DNA of 64,000 nt from Bradyrhizobium australiense (GCF_013114825.1 NZ_JAAVLX010000004.1:1-64000), one strand, 5' to 3'. Counted from the first letter of the stretch, positions 1 to 12,403 are shown. Numbers and translations: made by a program. Notes: generated by a model not told the origin, from the sequence alone.

Positions 1-24
1 ATTGCGACGCAACACTCGATTGTC

Positions 25-46
25 ATACCCCGCGAATGCGGGGTAT
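25..46. repeat. short palindromic repeat
   Basis: A perfect 9-bp stem (ATACCCCGC / GCGGGGTAT) encloses a GAAT loop. Palindromes of this form, followed by text like 'ATCCAGTACGC', are scattered through Bradyrhizobium genomes; that association is from memory and was not checked. No gene is attached to it here. Confidence 0.6.
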
Positions 47-853
47 CCAGTACGCTGTGGCGGAGCAGCCCGGCATTCCCTGCGCAATGGTTTGACAGCT
101 TATGCCGGGCTCTCCCTGGAGACGAATTTCTTTTGCCTCCATCACTGACGAATTGCGGCTCGCATGACTCGGTTGAGTGCTGCAAGCCTCCGCCAGCTTG
201 ACACCAGCCACGGGTGCCAGGACCACACGGTTTTGCCGTACGCAGCTTCCCCTGCCAGAGACTTCAACCAGCCAAGTGCTCGCCAGCCAAAGTACCGACG
301 GAGGCGGTTGAGCGCCGTACGTCCTGAGCGCTGTGTTCACTCACGGCAAAACCGCCCTGCGATCACGTTCACGCGCCCTGGCGCAGCCGAGAGGCTCATG
401 AATCCGCTACCTCCAGCAGGTGAGTAGCATGAGCACAGCGACATCGAGCGCAAGATGCAGCGCGTTCTCAAGCCCGCCAGCGCGGCCCGAAACCACGGGC
501 CAAGAGTTAAGTGACTATATCGGAACAAGCTCGAATCAACACATGATCCGTTGCAGCAACTACGCACTGCGCATTCTTAGTCTATCGATCCATTCGCCGT
601 TTAGACCACGGAGCGCATCTGCAATTGTCGTAACGATGCGCACCACTCCTTCAACAATCGCAACAACGACTCAATCCTGTCACGACACGCCCACGGTGAA
701 GGCGTATCCGTCGCGTGCTGCTTCGCTGTGCGCTCGTGGAGTGCTCAGAAATTGTGCGCGTTGAAAACGCGGGGAACACGCAGCCGGTGCGTTTGCGGAA
801 CCAATGAGTCATCAGGCAGCAAATAGAAACTGAAGAAGAAACGGAGCTGCACG
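47..853. other. non-coding, repeat-like region
   Basis: No convincing gene is visible. The open frames here are short, overlap on both strands and resemble no family I know. Roughly the first 370 bases resemble a long dispersed non-coding repeat of Bradyrhizobium that follows the palindrome at 25-46; this is recollection. The last stretch contains the leader of the glycoside hydrolase gene, with GGAG at 843-846 as ribosome binding site. Confidence 0.45.
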
Positions 854-3160
854 ATGGCGGGCGTATTTCCTGTTCAGGGATTTGGATTTCTCTCCAACTA
901 CAATGGTGCGTTCGTCGCCACTTCCGCGCTCGCCGCCATGCAGGCGATCGCGGGCACCAATGCAAACTCGATCGAGCTCGCTCCGCGGCTCTTTATCCAA
1001 ACCAGGACGTCGAATGACGTTGTCGCCGATCCCGGCAAGACCGAGAGCGACGCCAATATTCTTCAGGCGGCGGCAAATGCGCAGGCGCTCGGCCTTTCGG
1101 TCACGCTGAAGCCCATGGTCTCGGCCCTCGATGGCTCGCTTGCATACGTGCTCAATCCGAGCGATCCCGCCGCATTCTTTGCTTCTTACAAGAACCAAAT
1201 GGTTCACATGGCTGAAATCGCCGAACAAGCAGGCGTCAGCATGCTTGTGATCGGCAATGAGCTGGGCAAACTCTCCGGAGCGCAATATCGAAGCTACTGG
1301 GTCGACCTCATCGATTCGATACGCGCCGTGTTCCACGGCGAGATCACCTATGCAGCTGCAACCGACGAAGCCATCAATGTCAGCTTTTGGGACAAGGTTG
1401 ATGTCATCGGAATCAACGCCTATCCGCCGCTGACGACGACAACCGATCCGACCGTCGAAGAGATGGTCAATGCGTGGAACAGCATGTCGACCGACGACTA
1501 CTGGGCGAAGGTGATGAACCACATGTCGCCGGTCGATTTCTTCCATTCCCTTGCCTTGCAGTACGATAAGCAGGTGTTCTTCACTGAGACCGGCTATCGC
1601 AGTGTCGACGGAACCAATATCAGCCCCGGCGGCTGGGCCGAAGGCACGACGCAGGATGTTCAGGAGCAATACGATGCCTTCAACGCCTTCTTTCAGGTGT
1701 GGGGGTCGGAAGGCGGAAGCTGGTTCAGGGGCGCCTCGATCTGGAACTGGGATACGAACAACAAATACTCGCCGATCGGCTACTCGCCCGAAGGAAAGCC
1801 TGCACAGGAGTTGATTACTGAATGGTACGGAGGTCAGCACCAGCCGCCGGGCCAGACACTAACGGGCTCTCCGTCTGCCGACTTGATGGATGTCGGCGGC
1901 GGCAACGACGTGCTGTCGGGCGGGGTCGGCAACGACACGATCAAGGCAGGCGGGGGCGACGACACTATTACCGGCGGCCCCGATACAATCCCGAAGCTCA
2001 CGGAGACGTCAGTCACGGTGACGGGCTACAGCTCCGTCGTCGACGGCGTCGGCGCCAAAATGCAGCTCCTGATCAACGGACAGCAGGTCGGCAACACAGT
2101 CGAATTCCACGGCGCGACCGACGCATCGGGTTTCCAGACCTTTACATTCACATTCGCCAACCCGGCTACCGTCTCCAGTCTCGATCTCGCCTTCATTAAC
2201 GATGTCGCTAACGCCAATGGCGACCGCAACCTTTATATCAAGGACATCACCGTGAACGGCGAGCATCTTGCCGTGTCGGAAGGCGTCAATCCGAGTTCGC
2301 CGGGGACGTGGAACCTCTACCAGAACAAGTCCATCCACTATGACATGACCGGCCACCAGGACCTGTTCTTCGGCTCGTCGACGGATGATGACTATCTGGA
2401 AGGAGGCCCAGGCAATGATGTGATCAGCGGCGGTGCCGGAACGGACATGATCCAGGGTGGCGCGGGCAACGACACCATCAACGGCGGCCCCGGCGCGGAT
2501 GTGATCCACGGCGGCGCGGACGACGACACGATGAACAGCGGCGCCGGAATCACCACGGCGACCGATCAGCTCAATGGCGACGACGGCAACGACGTCATCA
2601 AGGCCAGCACCGGCGATACCGGCGCCCTGCTCGACGGCGGCAGCGGCAAGGATCAGCTCTATGGCAGCGGCGCCGCCAATGTCATGAACGGCGGTGACGG
2701 CAACGACTATCTCTCCGGCGGCGGCGGACTGGACACGATGCATGGCAACGCCGGTGATGATCAGCTCAAAGGCGGCACCGCGGCGACACAAATGTTCGGA
2801 GACGACGGCAACGATAGGTTGCAGGGCGGCACCGGCAGCGAGTTTTTGTATGGCGGCAGCGGCAACGACCGGCTGACTGGCGGCGGCGGAAACGACTATC
2901 TGGCCGGTGGCGCCGCCAACGATGCCTTCGTGTTCGCTCCTGGCTTCGGCAAGGATACCGTTGCCGACTTCCAGAACACCGATGGCGTGCAGGACATCAT
3001 TCAGTTCGACAAGACCGTGTTTGCCGACTTCAGCGCGCTCCAATCGCACATGGCCGAGGTTGGCACCAGCGTCGTGATCACCGTCGACGCCAACAACACG
3101 ATCGAGATTCAGAACAAGACAATGAGCCAGCTGCACGCCAGCGATTTTCTGTTTGTGTGA
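854..3160 (+). CDS. secreted RTX glycoside hydrolase with xylan-binding-type CBM
   Basis: A 768-residue multidomain extracellular enzyme. Residues 1-325 look like a TIM-barrel glycoside hydrolase of clan GH-A type: VIGNEL puts a candidate acid/base at E136 and FFTETGY a candidate nucleophile at E245. Residues about 340-375 hold the first GGxGxD nonapeptides. Residues about 383-475 resemble a calcium-dependent xylan-binding module (CBM36/60-like). Residues about 510-700 are a long run of GGxGND calcium-binding RTX repeats, followed by a C-terminal tail typical of type I secretion. There is no N-terminal signal peptide, which fits ABC-type export. The ATG has GGAG 7 bases upstream. Substrate is inferred to be a plant or microbial beta-glycan; the exact GH family is uncertain. 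No type I exporter gene is adjacent, so it must be elsewhere. Confidence 0.85.
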   Translation: MAGVFPVQGFGFLSNYNGAFVATSALAAMQAIAGTNANSIELAPRLFIQTRTSNDVVADPGKTESDANILQAAANAQALGLSVTLKPMVSALDGSLAYVLNPSDPAAFFASYKNQMVHMAEIAEQAGVSMLVIGNELGKLSGAQYRSYWVDLIDSIRAVFHGEITYAAATDEAINVSFWDKVDVIGINAYPPLTTTTDPTVEEMVNAWNSMSTDDYWAKVMNHMSPVDFFHSLALQYDKQVFFTETGYRSVDGTNISPGGWAEGTTQDVQEQYDAFNAFFQVWGSEGGSWFRGASIWNWDTNNKYSPIGYSPEGKPAQELITEWYGGQHQPPGQTLTGSPSADLMDVGGGNDVLSGGVGNDTIKAGGGDDTITGGPDTIPKLTETSVTVTGYSSVVDGVGAKMQLLINGQQVGNTVEFHGATDASGFQTFTFTFANPATVSSLDLAFINDVANANGDRNLYIKDITVNGEHLAVSEGVNPSSPGTWNLYQNKSIHYDMTGHQDLFFGSSTDDDYLEGGPGNDVISGGAGTDMIQGGAGNDTINGGPGADVIHGGADDDTMNSGAGITTATDQLNGDDGNDVIKASTGDTGALLDGGSGKDQLYGSGAANVMNGGDGNDYLSGGGGLDTMHGNAGDDQLKGGTAATQMFGDDGNDRLQGGTGSEFLYGGSGNDRLTGGGGNDYLAGGAANDAFVFAPGFGKDTVADFQNTDGVQDIIQFDKTVFADFSALQSHMAEVGTSVVITVDANNTIEIQNKTMSQLHASDFLFV

Positions 3161-3207
3161 GACTTGCGGCGACAGTCGCTCGATGCCGAAGACAACGCAT
3201 CGAGCGG

Positions 3208-3594
3208 CTAGACCGCACGGTGACACACGGCCTCGACCTTGTTGCCATCGGGATCGCGCAGGAACGCTCCGTAATAGGCGGCATGATAGTGACGAAGGCC
3301 CGGCAGGCCGTCGTCGGTGCCGCCAGCGGCGATGCCGGCGCGCCAGAACGCATCGACCTCGGTTCGCGATTTTGCCTTGAAGCACCAGTGGCGGCTGGAG
3401 GCCTCGTCCGGCTTCGCACCCCTGTAGATGGCGAGGTAGACGCGATCCGCATGCTCGGCGTCGGCCCGTTCGCCATAGCCGAGCCAGCGGTCGCTGCGGC
3501 CGACCTTGACAATTTCGAGCGCTTTCATGATCGCGTCGTAGAAGCGCTCAGCGGCGGCGAAATCGGATACCGTGATGGAGACGTGGTCGAGCAT
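3208..3594 (-). CDS. VOC-family (glyoxalase-like) protein
   Basis: A 128-residue protein of the vicinal oxygen chelate fold. It begins MLDHVSITVSDF, the usual first strand with a metal-ligand His, and ends with FLRDPDGNKVEAVCH, the usual last strand carrying the Glu ligand. A longer open frame exists upstream, but the start at MLDHV is preferred because the extra residues would come from the palindromic repeat at 3634-3708. A GAGG lies about 9 bases before this ATG. Members include glyoxalase I, extradiol dioxygenases and resistance proteins; the substrate cannot be told from sequence. It lies downstream of valS on the same strand. Confidence 0.85.
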   Translation of the reverse strand: MLDHVSITVSDFAAAERFYDAIMKALEIVKVGRSDRWLGYGERADAEHADRVYLAIYRGAKPDEASSRHWCFKAKSRTEVDAFWRAGIAAGGTDDGLPGLRHYHAAYYGAFLRDPDGNKVEAVCHRAV

Positions 3595-3633
3595 CGATGA
3601 GTTCCTCGATGATAACTGAGAACCTCCGTCGTT

Positions 3634-3708
3634 ATTGCGAGCGCAGCGAAGCAATCCATATCGCCGCATAACAGATAGTGGATTGCTTCGTCGCTTCGCT
3701 CCTCGCAA
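3634..3708. repeat. dispersed inverted repeat between valS and the VOC gene
   Basis: Two arms, about 3634-3660 and 3679-3708, are imperfect inverted copies (ATTGCGAGCG...GCAATCCAT against TGGATTGCTTCG...TCGCAATGAC). This type of element is common in Bradyrhizobium intergenic DNA. RNA from it could fold into a long hairpin and act as a stop or stabiliser after valS. Confidence 0.7.
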
Positions 3709-3734
3709 TGACGCGGATAACTCAGCGCCTTGCG

Positions 3735-6605
<2,871 letters not shown>

Positions 6606-6852
6606 GGCACTGCAATTGGGATGTCGGGGGGCGTTCTCGAGCAAGCCGTCGCCGGTCCGCTTAGAGAATACGCATCAAATCAAAGTGGTAGCGCCCGGTT
6701 CTGATGTGATCGGCGCCGGGCCGGCCCCTAGAAAGCCGCCACAGCGCCTCAAGTCAACCTGACAACTCAGTCCGGGGCAGCAGGAAGCCACGATAACGCC
6801 GGTTTGAATGTCCTGTAGGATCCCGAGCGGCGGCCGCCGGGGCCGCCTGGAG

Positions 6853-7554
6853 CTAGCGCCCGCGCGAAACCCGCTCGATTTCGGCCTTGACGATCCGCTC
6901 CACCAATCCCGGCAGATTGTCATCGAGCCAGGATTTCAGCATTGGCCGCAGCATCTCCTTGACCAGATCTTCCAGCGTCCGCGCGTTATTGCTCAGCACG
7001 GTATTGGCCAGCGAATTGAAGGCGGATTCAACCGCGGAAACGGTCGAGCGCGACAAGATCGGCTGCTGAGGTGCCACGTTTTCGAACGACGGCGGCTCGT
7101 GAACCGGCTGCCGTCCCCTGCTGGATTCGCTGAACTCGATGTCGTCCTCCGGCTCGATCTTGTTGAAGGACGCTTTCGGTGGCGCCGGATCCGGCACCGC
7201 CATCTCGTCAGTGAGTTCGAACACGTCGGCCTCGGGTTGCGCCGGCCTTATCTCGGCCTCTGGCGTCGCTGCATCAAGGCTCGCCAGCATCGCGTCGATA
7301 TCGTCCTGGCTGTTGTTGCTAACGGCTGGTTCAGGCGCAGGTGGCGGGGCGGCCGGCTTCGGCGCGGGAGCCGGTTTCGGCGGGGGAGCAATCGCCGACG
7401 GCGGGATATCCTTCATCACCGGCTTCGGTGGCGGCGCCGCGGCGGCCTCCGGCTTGGCAGCGGCAGGCTTTGCCTCGTCGTCGGCAATGATGCGACGGAT
7501 CGACGCCAGAATCTCCTCCATCGAGGGCTCTTGGACCTTTGCAGGTTGCGTCAT
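6853..7554 (-). CDS. popZ: PopZ-like polar organizing protein (DUF2497)
   Basis: A 233-residue protein with the PopZ layout. There is a short conserved N-terminal helix (EPSMEEILASIRRIIADDE, residues about 8-26), a long central Pro/Ala/Glu-rich disordered spacer, and a C-terminal helical oligomerisation region ending LKSWLDDNLPGLVERIVKAEIERVSRG. In Caulobacter PopZ forms a polar matrix that anchors ParB-parS and cell-cycle regulators; the same role is inferred here. The ATG start is preferred to a GTG four codons upstream because GGAG precedes it. It is located between tolC and valS. Confidence 0.88.
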   Translation of the reverse strand: MTQPAKVQEPSMEEILASIRRIIADDEAKPAAAKPEAAAAPPPKPVMKDIPPSAIAPPPKPAPAPKPAAPPPAPEPAVSNNSQDDIDAMLASLDAATPEAEIRPAQPEADVFELTDEMAVPDPAPPKASFNKIEPEDDIEFSESSRGRQPVHEPPSFENVAPQQPILSRSTVSAVESAFNSLANTVLSNNARTLEDLVKEMLRPMLKSWLDDNLPGLVERIVKAEIERVSRGR

Positions 7555-7804
7555 CTCCGACTCCACATCGAAACCATTTTACACCAAAGCCACGAAGGAA
7601 TGCCGGTTCCGGATATGCAGGCTGGGATTTTCATCGCACAAGCCTGACTTGTCCCCAGATCAAGCCCGCCCGCGGCATCGCGCGGGAGGTCTGCTTCCCC
7701 TCAAAACGCAACCCGACGCGCGTCTGTGAGATGCAAAGACGCGGCGCGAATCGCTCAGCTCGCCCCGGAAACGGTACGTCATGGCCGCAAATGATTGCAA
7801 GCAA

Positions 7805-7833
7805 ACCGCCCGGCGCTTCAGGCGCCGGGCGGT
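7805..7833 (-). terminator. hairpin downstream of tolC
   Basis: A perfect 12-bp stem (ACCGCCCGGCGC / GCGCCGGGCGGT) with a 5-base loop lies about 40 bases past the tolC stop codon. Read on the minus strand only a short T-rich stretch follows, so it may end transcription poorly or act with Rho. The remaining DNA between tolC and popZ (7555-7872) shows no gene. Confidence 0.65.
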
Positions 7834-7872
7834 GATATTCGTCCCGCCTGCGCGGGAATCATAAGTCGGATG

Positions 7873-9321
7873 TCAGCGGCCGTCCGGTGTGCGAACGCCG
7901 GCCCAGCTATCGCGCACCTGATGGTAGTGCACGCTCGGGTCGTAAACCGTGGTGGGCAGGTTCAGCACCTGCGGCGACAGCCGTCCAATCGTGTTCAGCA
8001 CGGAGTATGACGCGACCACGCGGTCATGCTGGGCGGTGACGAGCGCAACGCGCGCATTCACCAGCGCCTGCTGCGCGTTGAGCACGTCGAGCGTGGTGCG
8101 CTGTCCGGCCTTGGCCTCCTCGCGCACGCCGTTCAGCGCGATTTCCGACGCCTGCACCTGCGCCTGAGCGGAGGCGACCTGCGCCTTGCCGGCGACGAGC
8201 TGTCCCCATGCGGTGACCACGTTGGCGCGGGTCTGGTCCCGAGTCTGGTCGAGAACGAGGCGCTGCTGCGCCACCGTTTCCTTGGACTGGCGGATCAGTG
8301 AATATTCAGCGCCGCCCTGATAGATCGGCACCGAAAGCTGCGTGGTCAGTGATGCGCCGAACGAGCGGTACTGGATCAGGCTCTGCTCGTAGGACTGCTG
8401 CACCGCGGCCTGCAGTGTGACCGTCGGCAACAGCGCGCCTTCGGCCACCTTGACCTGGAGATAGCTGACATCGATGCCGAACATCGCCGCGGTAACGTTC
8501 GGATTTTGCGTCAGGCCGAGCTCGACAGCGGCCGGCAGCGTCGACGGCAGGAAGCGGTCGACCGGCGAGCCCGGCGCTAGCGCTTCCGGCTCGTTGCCGA
8601 TGATGCGTCGGAAGTTCGAGCGCGTCGTCGTCAGATTGGCTTCCGCGGTCAGGAGCTGCGTCCTGCCGGCGGCAAGCTGGGCTTCCGACTGCGCCACGTC
8701 AGTGCGGGTGACTTCGCCGACATTGAAGCGGTCGCGCGTCTGTTTCAGCGTCTGCTCGAGCACGCGAACGTTGCTCTTCTGCACCTCGACGATCGCGGAA
8801 TCCCGCAGATAGTCCATGTAAATCGTCGCGCCGCTGAGCAAGACGGTTTGCTCGAGTGACCGCAGCGCTTCGCGCGCGCCGGAGACCTGGCCCTCCGCGG
8901 CCCTGGTCCTGTTCGCGGTCTGCTGCCCGTTGAAGAGCGTTTGCGTGATGGTGGCGCCGACGCTGCGTGGTGGATTGGTGCCGTGAATATTGGTTTTCAC
9001 CAGGACGTTGGCGTTGCCGCCCTGTGTGCTCAGCGTGTCCGTATATTGGTATCCCGCGCTTGCCGTGACCGCGACTCTCGGCCGGTAGCCCGACAGCGCC
9101 TGCGGCACGTTTTCGTCGGTGACGCGCACCTGCGCGCGCTGAGCGTTGAGCTGCGGATTGTTCTGATAGGCGCGCACCAGCGCAGCCTCGATCGTATCGG
9201 CTAAGACGGGCGTCGGCCCCATGCACACCAATAGAAGGGCCGAAGCCGCGGCCCCGGCAAATGCCTTCACCCCACGCATCCCAAGCAATCCGATCATTTT
9301 GGTTGCCCGGCCAATAACCAT
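7873..9321 (-). CDS. tolC: TolC-family outer membrane efflux protein
   Basis: An outer-membrane channel component of about 482 residues. The N terminus has basic residues and a hydrophobic signal peptide ending near PTPVLA-DTIEAAL. Mature sequence starts with the TolC pattern DTIEAALVRAYQNNPQLNAQRAQVR, and two similar halves of long amphipathic helices follow. TolC trimers serve type I secretion and multidrug export; one client could be the RTX hydrolase at 854-3160 (inference). The ATG at 9321 is chosen as the first Met near the signal peptide; ATGs at 9297 and 9276 are also possible, since none has a clear ribosome binding site. It lies downstream of pcm on the same strand. Confidence 0.9.
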   Translation of the reverse strand: MVIGRATKMIGLLGMRGVKAFAGAAASALLLVCMGPTPVLADTIEAALVRAYQNNPQLNAQRAQVRVTDENVPQALSGYRPRVAVTASAGYQYTDTLSTQGGNANVLVKTNIHGTNPPRSVGATITQTLFNGQQTANRTRAAEGQVSGAREALRSLEQTVLLSGATIYMDYLRDSAIVEVQKSNVRVLEQTLKQTRDRFNVGEVTRTDVAQSEAQLAAGRTQLLTAEANLTTTRSNFRRIIGNEPEALAPGSPVDRFLPSTLPAAVELGLTQNPNVTAAMFGIDVSYLQVKVAEGALLPTVTLQAAVQQSYEQSLIQYRSFGASLTTQLSVPIYQGGAEYSLIRQSKETVAQQRLVLDQTRDQTRANVVTAWGQLVAGKAQVASAQAQVQASEIALNGVREEAKAGQRTTLDVLNAQQALVNARVALVTAQHDRVVASYSVLNTIGRLSPQVLNLPTTVYDPSVHYHQVRDSWAGVRTPDGR

Positions 9322-9526
9322 GATTGCACCACGATCATTAACCGAACGTCGCTTCACTCGAAGTGAGTCCCGGCTCACCTTAGTCCGCGCGTAAGCCGGA
9401 CGGAACTACCCCGCAAGCAAACACCGTCGAAACTCTTCACGTGGGGCAATCGGGCCACACTTCTGATTTCGAAGAGGATTTAGGTAGCCCGGAGGGCGAT
9501 TATTGGGCTTGGAAGCGGCTGAAAGG

Positions 9527-10195
9527 CTAGAAAACGAAGGCCGGAACAAGTTCCATGCCGGGCAGCACCGGGGCAACGGCATCGAACAGCGTCCTGTGAC
9601 CGAAATCGCCGTGCGAACAGGTCACGAGGGTGGCCCGTGCGGGCCGCGATGTTGCAAAAACGCCCACCAATCGGCCGCCATTTCGCAGCTGCCCGTAGAG
9701 CTGCTCCGGCACGATCTCGGTGGCGCCGTTCAGCACGATGACATCGTAGGGTGCGTTCGCCGGGTCTCCATCGGCCGGCGCCGCCGTCCGGACCACGACG
9801 TTTCCACAGCCATTGTCAGCCAGACTCGCCTGCGCCTTCGCCGCCAGCGCCGATTCGCTCTCCGTCGCCGTCACCTGGTGCGCCAGCCGGGCAATCACGG
9901 CGGCGGCGTATCCGGTGGCACAGCCGACCACGAGGACGCGATCGGTCTGCTTGATCTCGGCCGCCTGCAGCATCTTCGCCAGCACGGCCGGCTTGATCAG
10001 GAAGCGCTTGGCCGACGAGCCAGCCTCGCTGACATCGAGATCGAGGTCCAGGTAGGCCAGCGCCTGCTTGTTTTTGGGAACGAAAGCCTCGCGCGGCACC
10101 GCCAGCATGGCATCGATAATTCGGATATCGGTCACGTCGCTTGGACGCACCTGACCATCGACCATTTTCTGGCGCGCGGCCGCAAAACCGGACAT
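9527..10195 (-). CDS. pcm: protein-L-isoaspartate O-methyltransferase family
   Basis: A 222-residue SAM-dependent methyltransferase. It starts with the family N-terminal helix (AARQKMVDGQVRPSDVTD) and motif I reads VLVVGCATGYAAAV near residues 94-107. Pcm enzymes methylate isoaspartyl residues to start repair of aged proteins. The Rhizobiales copy beside tolC is a divergent member, so a repair function is likely but not certain. About 200 bases separate it from tolC, which may have its own promoter. Confidence 0.88.
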   Translation of the reverse strand: MSGFAAARQKMVDGQVRPSDVTDIRIIDAMLAVPREAFVPKNKQALAYLDLDLDVSEAGSSAKRFLIKPAVLAKMLQAAEIKQTDRVLVVGCATGYAAAVIARLAHQVTATESESALAAKAQASLADNGCGNVVVRTAAPADGDPANAPYDVIVLNGATEIVPEQLYGQLRNGGRLVGVFATSRPARATLVTCSHGDFGHRTLFDAVAPVLPGMELVPAFVF

Positions 10196-10340
10196 AGGCT
10201 AAGACCCTGAAAGCATGCGGCGTTGCCGCAAGAGAACTGGAAGCGAGAGCTGAAACCGGGCCATCTTTGGTACAAGCTCCGGCAAAACGCAACATGCGGG
10301 CGCCTATTGCGAACCACCGCCGCTGGTAGGGAAAGGCCGC

Positions 10341-10517
10341 CTACTCGATCGTAACGGCAAGCCGGGCGATCAACCGCGCGACCTCGTCCAGATGCTCGGT
10401 ATCATGCTCTTCAATGGCTTGAACTAGCCGAAGTACGCATTCGTCGTCGCTCAGGGCGGCAACGTCGCTCGGAACGATCGAAGGCGCGCGGATCGAATCG
10501 GTCGAAATGGTTGACAT
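10341..10517 (-). CDS. small hypothetical protein, 58 aa
   Basis: A short acidic protein starting MSTISTDSIRAP and rich in Asp and Glu (SDDECVLRLVQAIEEHDTEHLDEVARLIARL). Its second half is predicted to be two helices. The start is set by GGGAG about 8 bases upstream of the ATG; upstream extension of the frame looks non-coding. No function is known. It lies between pcm and the tRNA-Asn that carries the island. Confidence 0.6.
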   Translation of the reverse strand: MSTISTDSIRAPSIVPSDVAALSDDECVLRLVQAIEEHDTEHLDEVARLIARLAVTIE

Positions 10518-10789
10518 CGAATCAGCTCCCGTGAAACCCGGCATGACAGAGCCTTCGGACCGATTGAGTCGAATTGGCGGCCCGTTCCAGCGCCCGTCTA
10601 GATGACGCAATTGCAAGCATCCGGTTCCGTCCGCCGTCTGCCCCGGGGGGACAAAACGGCGACAACTCGTTATAGTACGGAGACTTTCAGGCCCTGCTTC
10701 AAGCAAGTGCGCAGCCTGCGATTTGGTCCTTTGCAAGCCCGAAAGGCTTTGTTATACGCTGCCCGCTCGCGAACCTTTGTTTCGCCTAT

Positions 10790-10864
10790 TCCTCGGTAGC
10801 TCAGCGGTAGAGCATTCGACTGTTAATCGAATGGTCGCTGGTTCGAATCCAGCCCGGGGAGCCA
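10790..10864 (+). tRNA. tRNA-Asn (anticodon GTT)
   Basis: The cloverleaf is complete: acceptor TCCTCGG pairs with CCGGGGA, followed by G and an encoded CCA. The anticodon arm is TTCGA-CTGTTAA-TCGAA with anticodon GTT, and the T arm contains GGTTCGAATCC. The last bases form the attL core of the genomic island, so integration leaves this gene intact. Confidence 0.97.
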
Positions 10865-10865
10865 A
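10848..10865 (+). repeat. attL core, 18-bp direct repeat
   Basis: TCCAGCCCGGGGAGCCAA covers the 3' part of tRNA-Asn including CCA plus one base. An identical copy is at 30430-30447. The bases flanking the two copies differ, which sets the core at exactly 18 bp. Confidence 0.92.
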
Positions 10866-10998
10866 TTGGATGTTCTCATCCGTTCTTTTGCGTTCGCACT
10901 CGTTCGCTCCCTCCCCTTAGCCCTTTGCAAATCAAGCACTTCCTGCCTAGCTGCGGGTCGCGGCGGTTCGCGTCCGTTCGCGAACATCGGCAGATTTT

Positions 10999-11020
10999 CC
11001 GGGGTATCGGCCGGGGTATC
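10999..11020. repeat. candidate integrase arm sites near attL
   Basis: Two copies of CCGGGGTATC lie 12 bp apart (10999-11008 and 11011-11020), between attL and the integrase start. The same 10-mer occurs at 30349-30358, just inside attR, and almost nowhere else that I noticed. Spacing and placement fit arm-type binding sites of a P4/lambda-like integrase. They may also overlap its promoter and allow autoregulation. Confidence 0.6.
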
Positions 11021-11080
11021 CCCGACATTCGTTGCCGATGTGTTCTGTCAATACCCCCGACGACGCGGGCAGGTGGGAAC

Positions 11081-12403
11081 ATGAAGCTGAAATTTGCTTT
11101 GACCGATACAACGTTGCGGCACGTCAAGTCCCGCGAGAAGCCGTACAAGCTGACTGATGGTGGGGGGCTGTACCTCCTCGTCAATCCAAACGGTTCGATG
11201 CTCTGGCGCTATAAGTATACGTTCGAGGGAAAGGAGAAGCTGCTTTCACTCGGACAGTATCCAGCCGTTAAGCTCGCGGCTGCTCGAAAGGCCCACCAAG
11301 ACGCAAAGATCAAACTGCAGGGCGGGACTGACCCCGCAGCGGCGCGGCAAGCCGAGCAGCAGGCCGCAGAGGCGCAAGCCGCGCTTCGCGAAAAGACCTT
11401 CTCGAAGGCCGCGGACGAATGGCTCGACACCCGCAAACCGCCTGAAGGCAAGAAGAGCAAGCGGTACGACCGGGATGCGCGCATGGTCCGTTATCTCAAA
11501 GAAGGCAAAGGGATCGCGCCCGGTTTTGCCAAGGCGACCATGGATCAAATCGAACTGGGTCATCTTTTGCCACTGCTCAAGGCGGTCAACCATCCAACCC
11601 GTATTCGCCTGATCTCGGCGGCCCGCAAGATCATCTCTTGCGCCAAGGCCCACGGCATGTGGCCCAAGGATCGCCCCTCTCCTTTCGCCGACATCGACTT
11701 CGAGGCAGGTTTCGCCAAGCACAAGGAGAAGCACCGCCCGGCGATCACGGACCCCGTCAAATTCGGTCATCTTCTGCGCAAGATCGAGATTTATGAAGGC
11801 CGCGGCGACAACCTGACCGGCCACGCCCTCGAATTGCTCGCCCTCACCTTCGTGCGCCCGGGCACTATTGCCACCGCTAAATGGGCGCACTTCGATCTCA
11901 AGAAGGCGCTCTGGGTGGTGCCATTCGAGGGATTGAAGATGGCGACCGAGCGGTCAGAGGCGGGCAAGTCAGTGGACGACTATATCGTCCCACTCTCGCG
12001 CCAAGCGGTCGCGTTGTTGCGCGAGTTGCACAAGATCACGGGCGATGGCGAATATCTCTTCCCGGGCCGTGGCGACGGCCGCACGATCAGTGAGAACACG
12101 CTGAACTATGCTCTGCATGGGCTCGGCTATAAGGGCAGTCATTGCGCCCATGGCTTTCGCTCGACCGCCTCGACACTGCTCAATCGCGAGCGGGTCAACG
12201 GCCGCCGCCGGTTTGAGCGCGAGCTGATCGAAATGCAGCAGGATCGTCTCGACGCTTCGACCCGCGCGGTTTATGACCGCGATGACCGCCTGCCCGAGCG
12301 GATCGAACTGATGCAGTTCTGGGCGGACAAGATTGACGTGCTTCGAGAGAATGTGGTTCGCGACGGCCACGGCGTCAAGATTGTAGCGGATTGGCGCGCG
12401 TGA
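11081..12403 (+). CDS. int: P4-type tyrosine integrase
   Basis: A 440-residue site-specific recombinase. The N terminus (MKLKFALTDTTLRHVKSREKPYKLTDGGGLYLLV in overall pattern) is the DUF4102 arm-binding domain found in P4-like integrases. A central SAM-like core-binding domain follows. The catalytic domain shows Arg in TFVRPGT, HGFRSTAST (H-x-x-R box), and the Tyr region STRAVYDR followed by the usual W-D C-terminal tail. The ATG with AGGTGGG upstream is chosen; a longer frame to 10925 would run into the arm sites. It is positioned immediately after tRNA-Asn and is the likely agent of island integration and excision. Confidence 0.93.
   Translation: MKLKFALTDTTLRHVKSREKPYKLTDGGGLYLLVNPNGSMLWRYKYTFEGKEKLLSLGQYPAVKLAAARKAHQDAKIKLQGGTDPAAARQAEQQAAEAQAALREKTFSKAADEWLDTRKPPEGKKSKRYDRDARMVRYLKEGKGIAPGFAKATMDQIELGHLLPLLKAVNHPTRIRLISAARKIISCAKAHGMWPKDRPSPFADIDFEAGFAKHKEKHRPAITDPVKFGHLLRKIEIYEGRGDNLTGHALELLALTFVRPGTIATAKWAHFDLKKALWVVPFEGLKMATERSEAGKSVDDYIVPLSRQAVALLRELHKITGDGEYLFPGRGDGRTISENTLNYALHGLGYKGSHCAHGFRSTASTLLNRERVNGRRRFERELIEMQQDRLDASTRAVYDRDDRLPERIELMQFWADKIDVLRENVVRDGHGVKIVADWRA

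Noticed and set aside
164..764. Overlapping open frames on both strands at the left end
   Set aside because: They are short, have unusual composition, no ribosome binding sites and resemble no family; the region looks like a non-coding repeat.
2009..3385. A 458-codon frame opposite the RTX hydrolase
   Set aside because: Mirror frame of the GGxGxD repeats; it has no independent gene signals.
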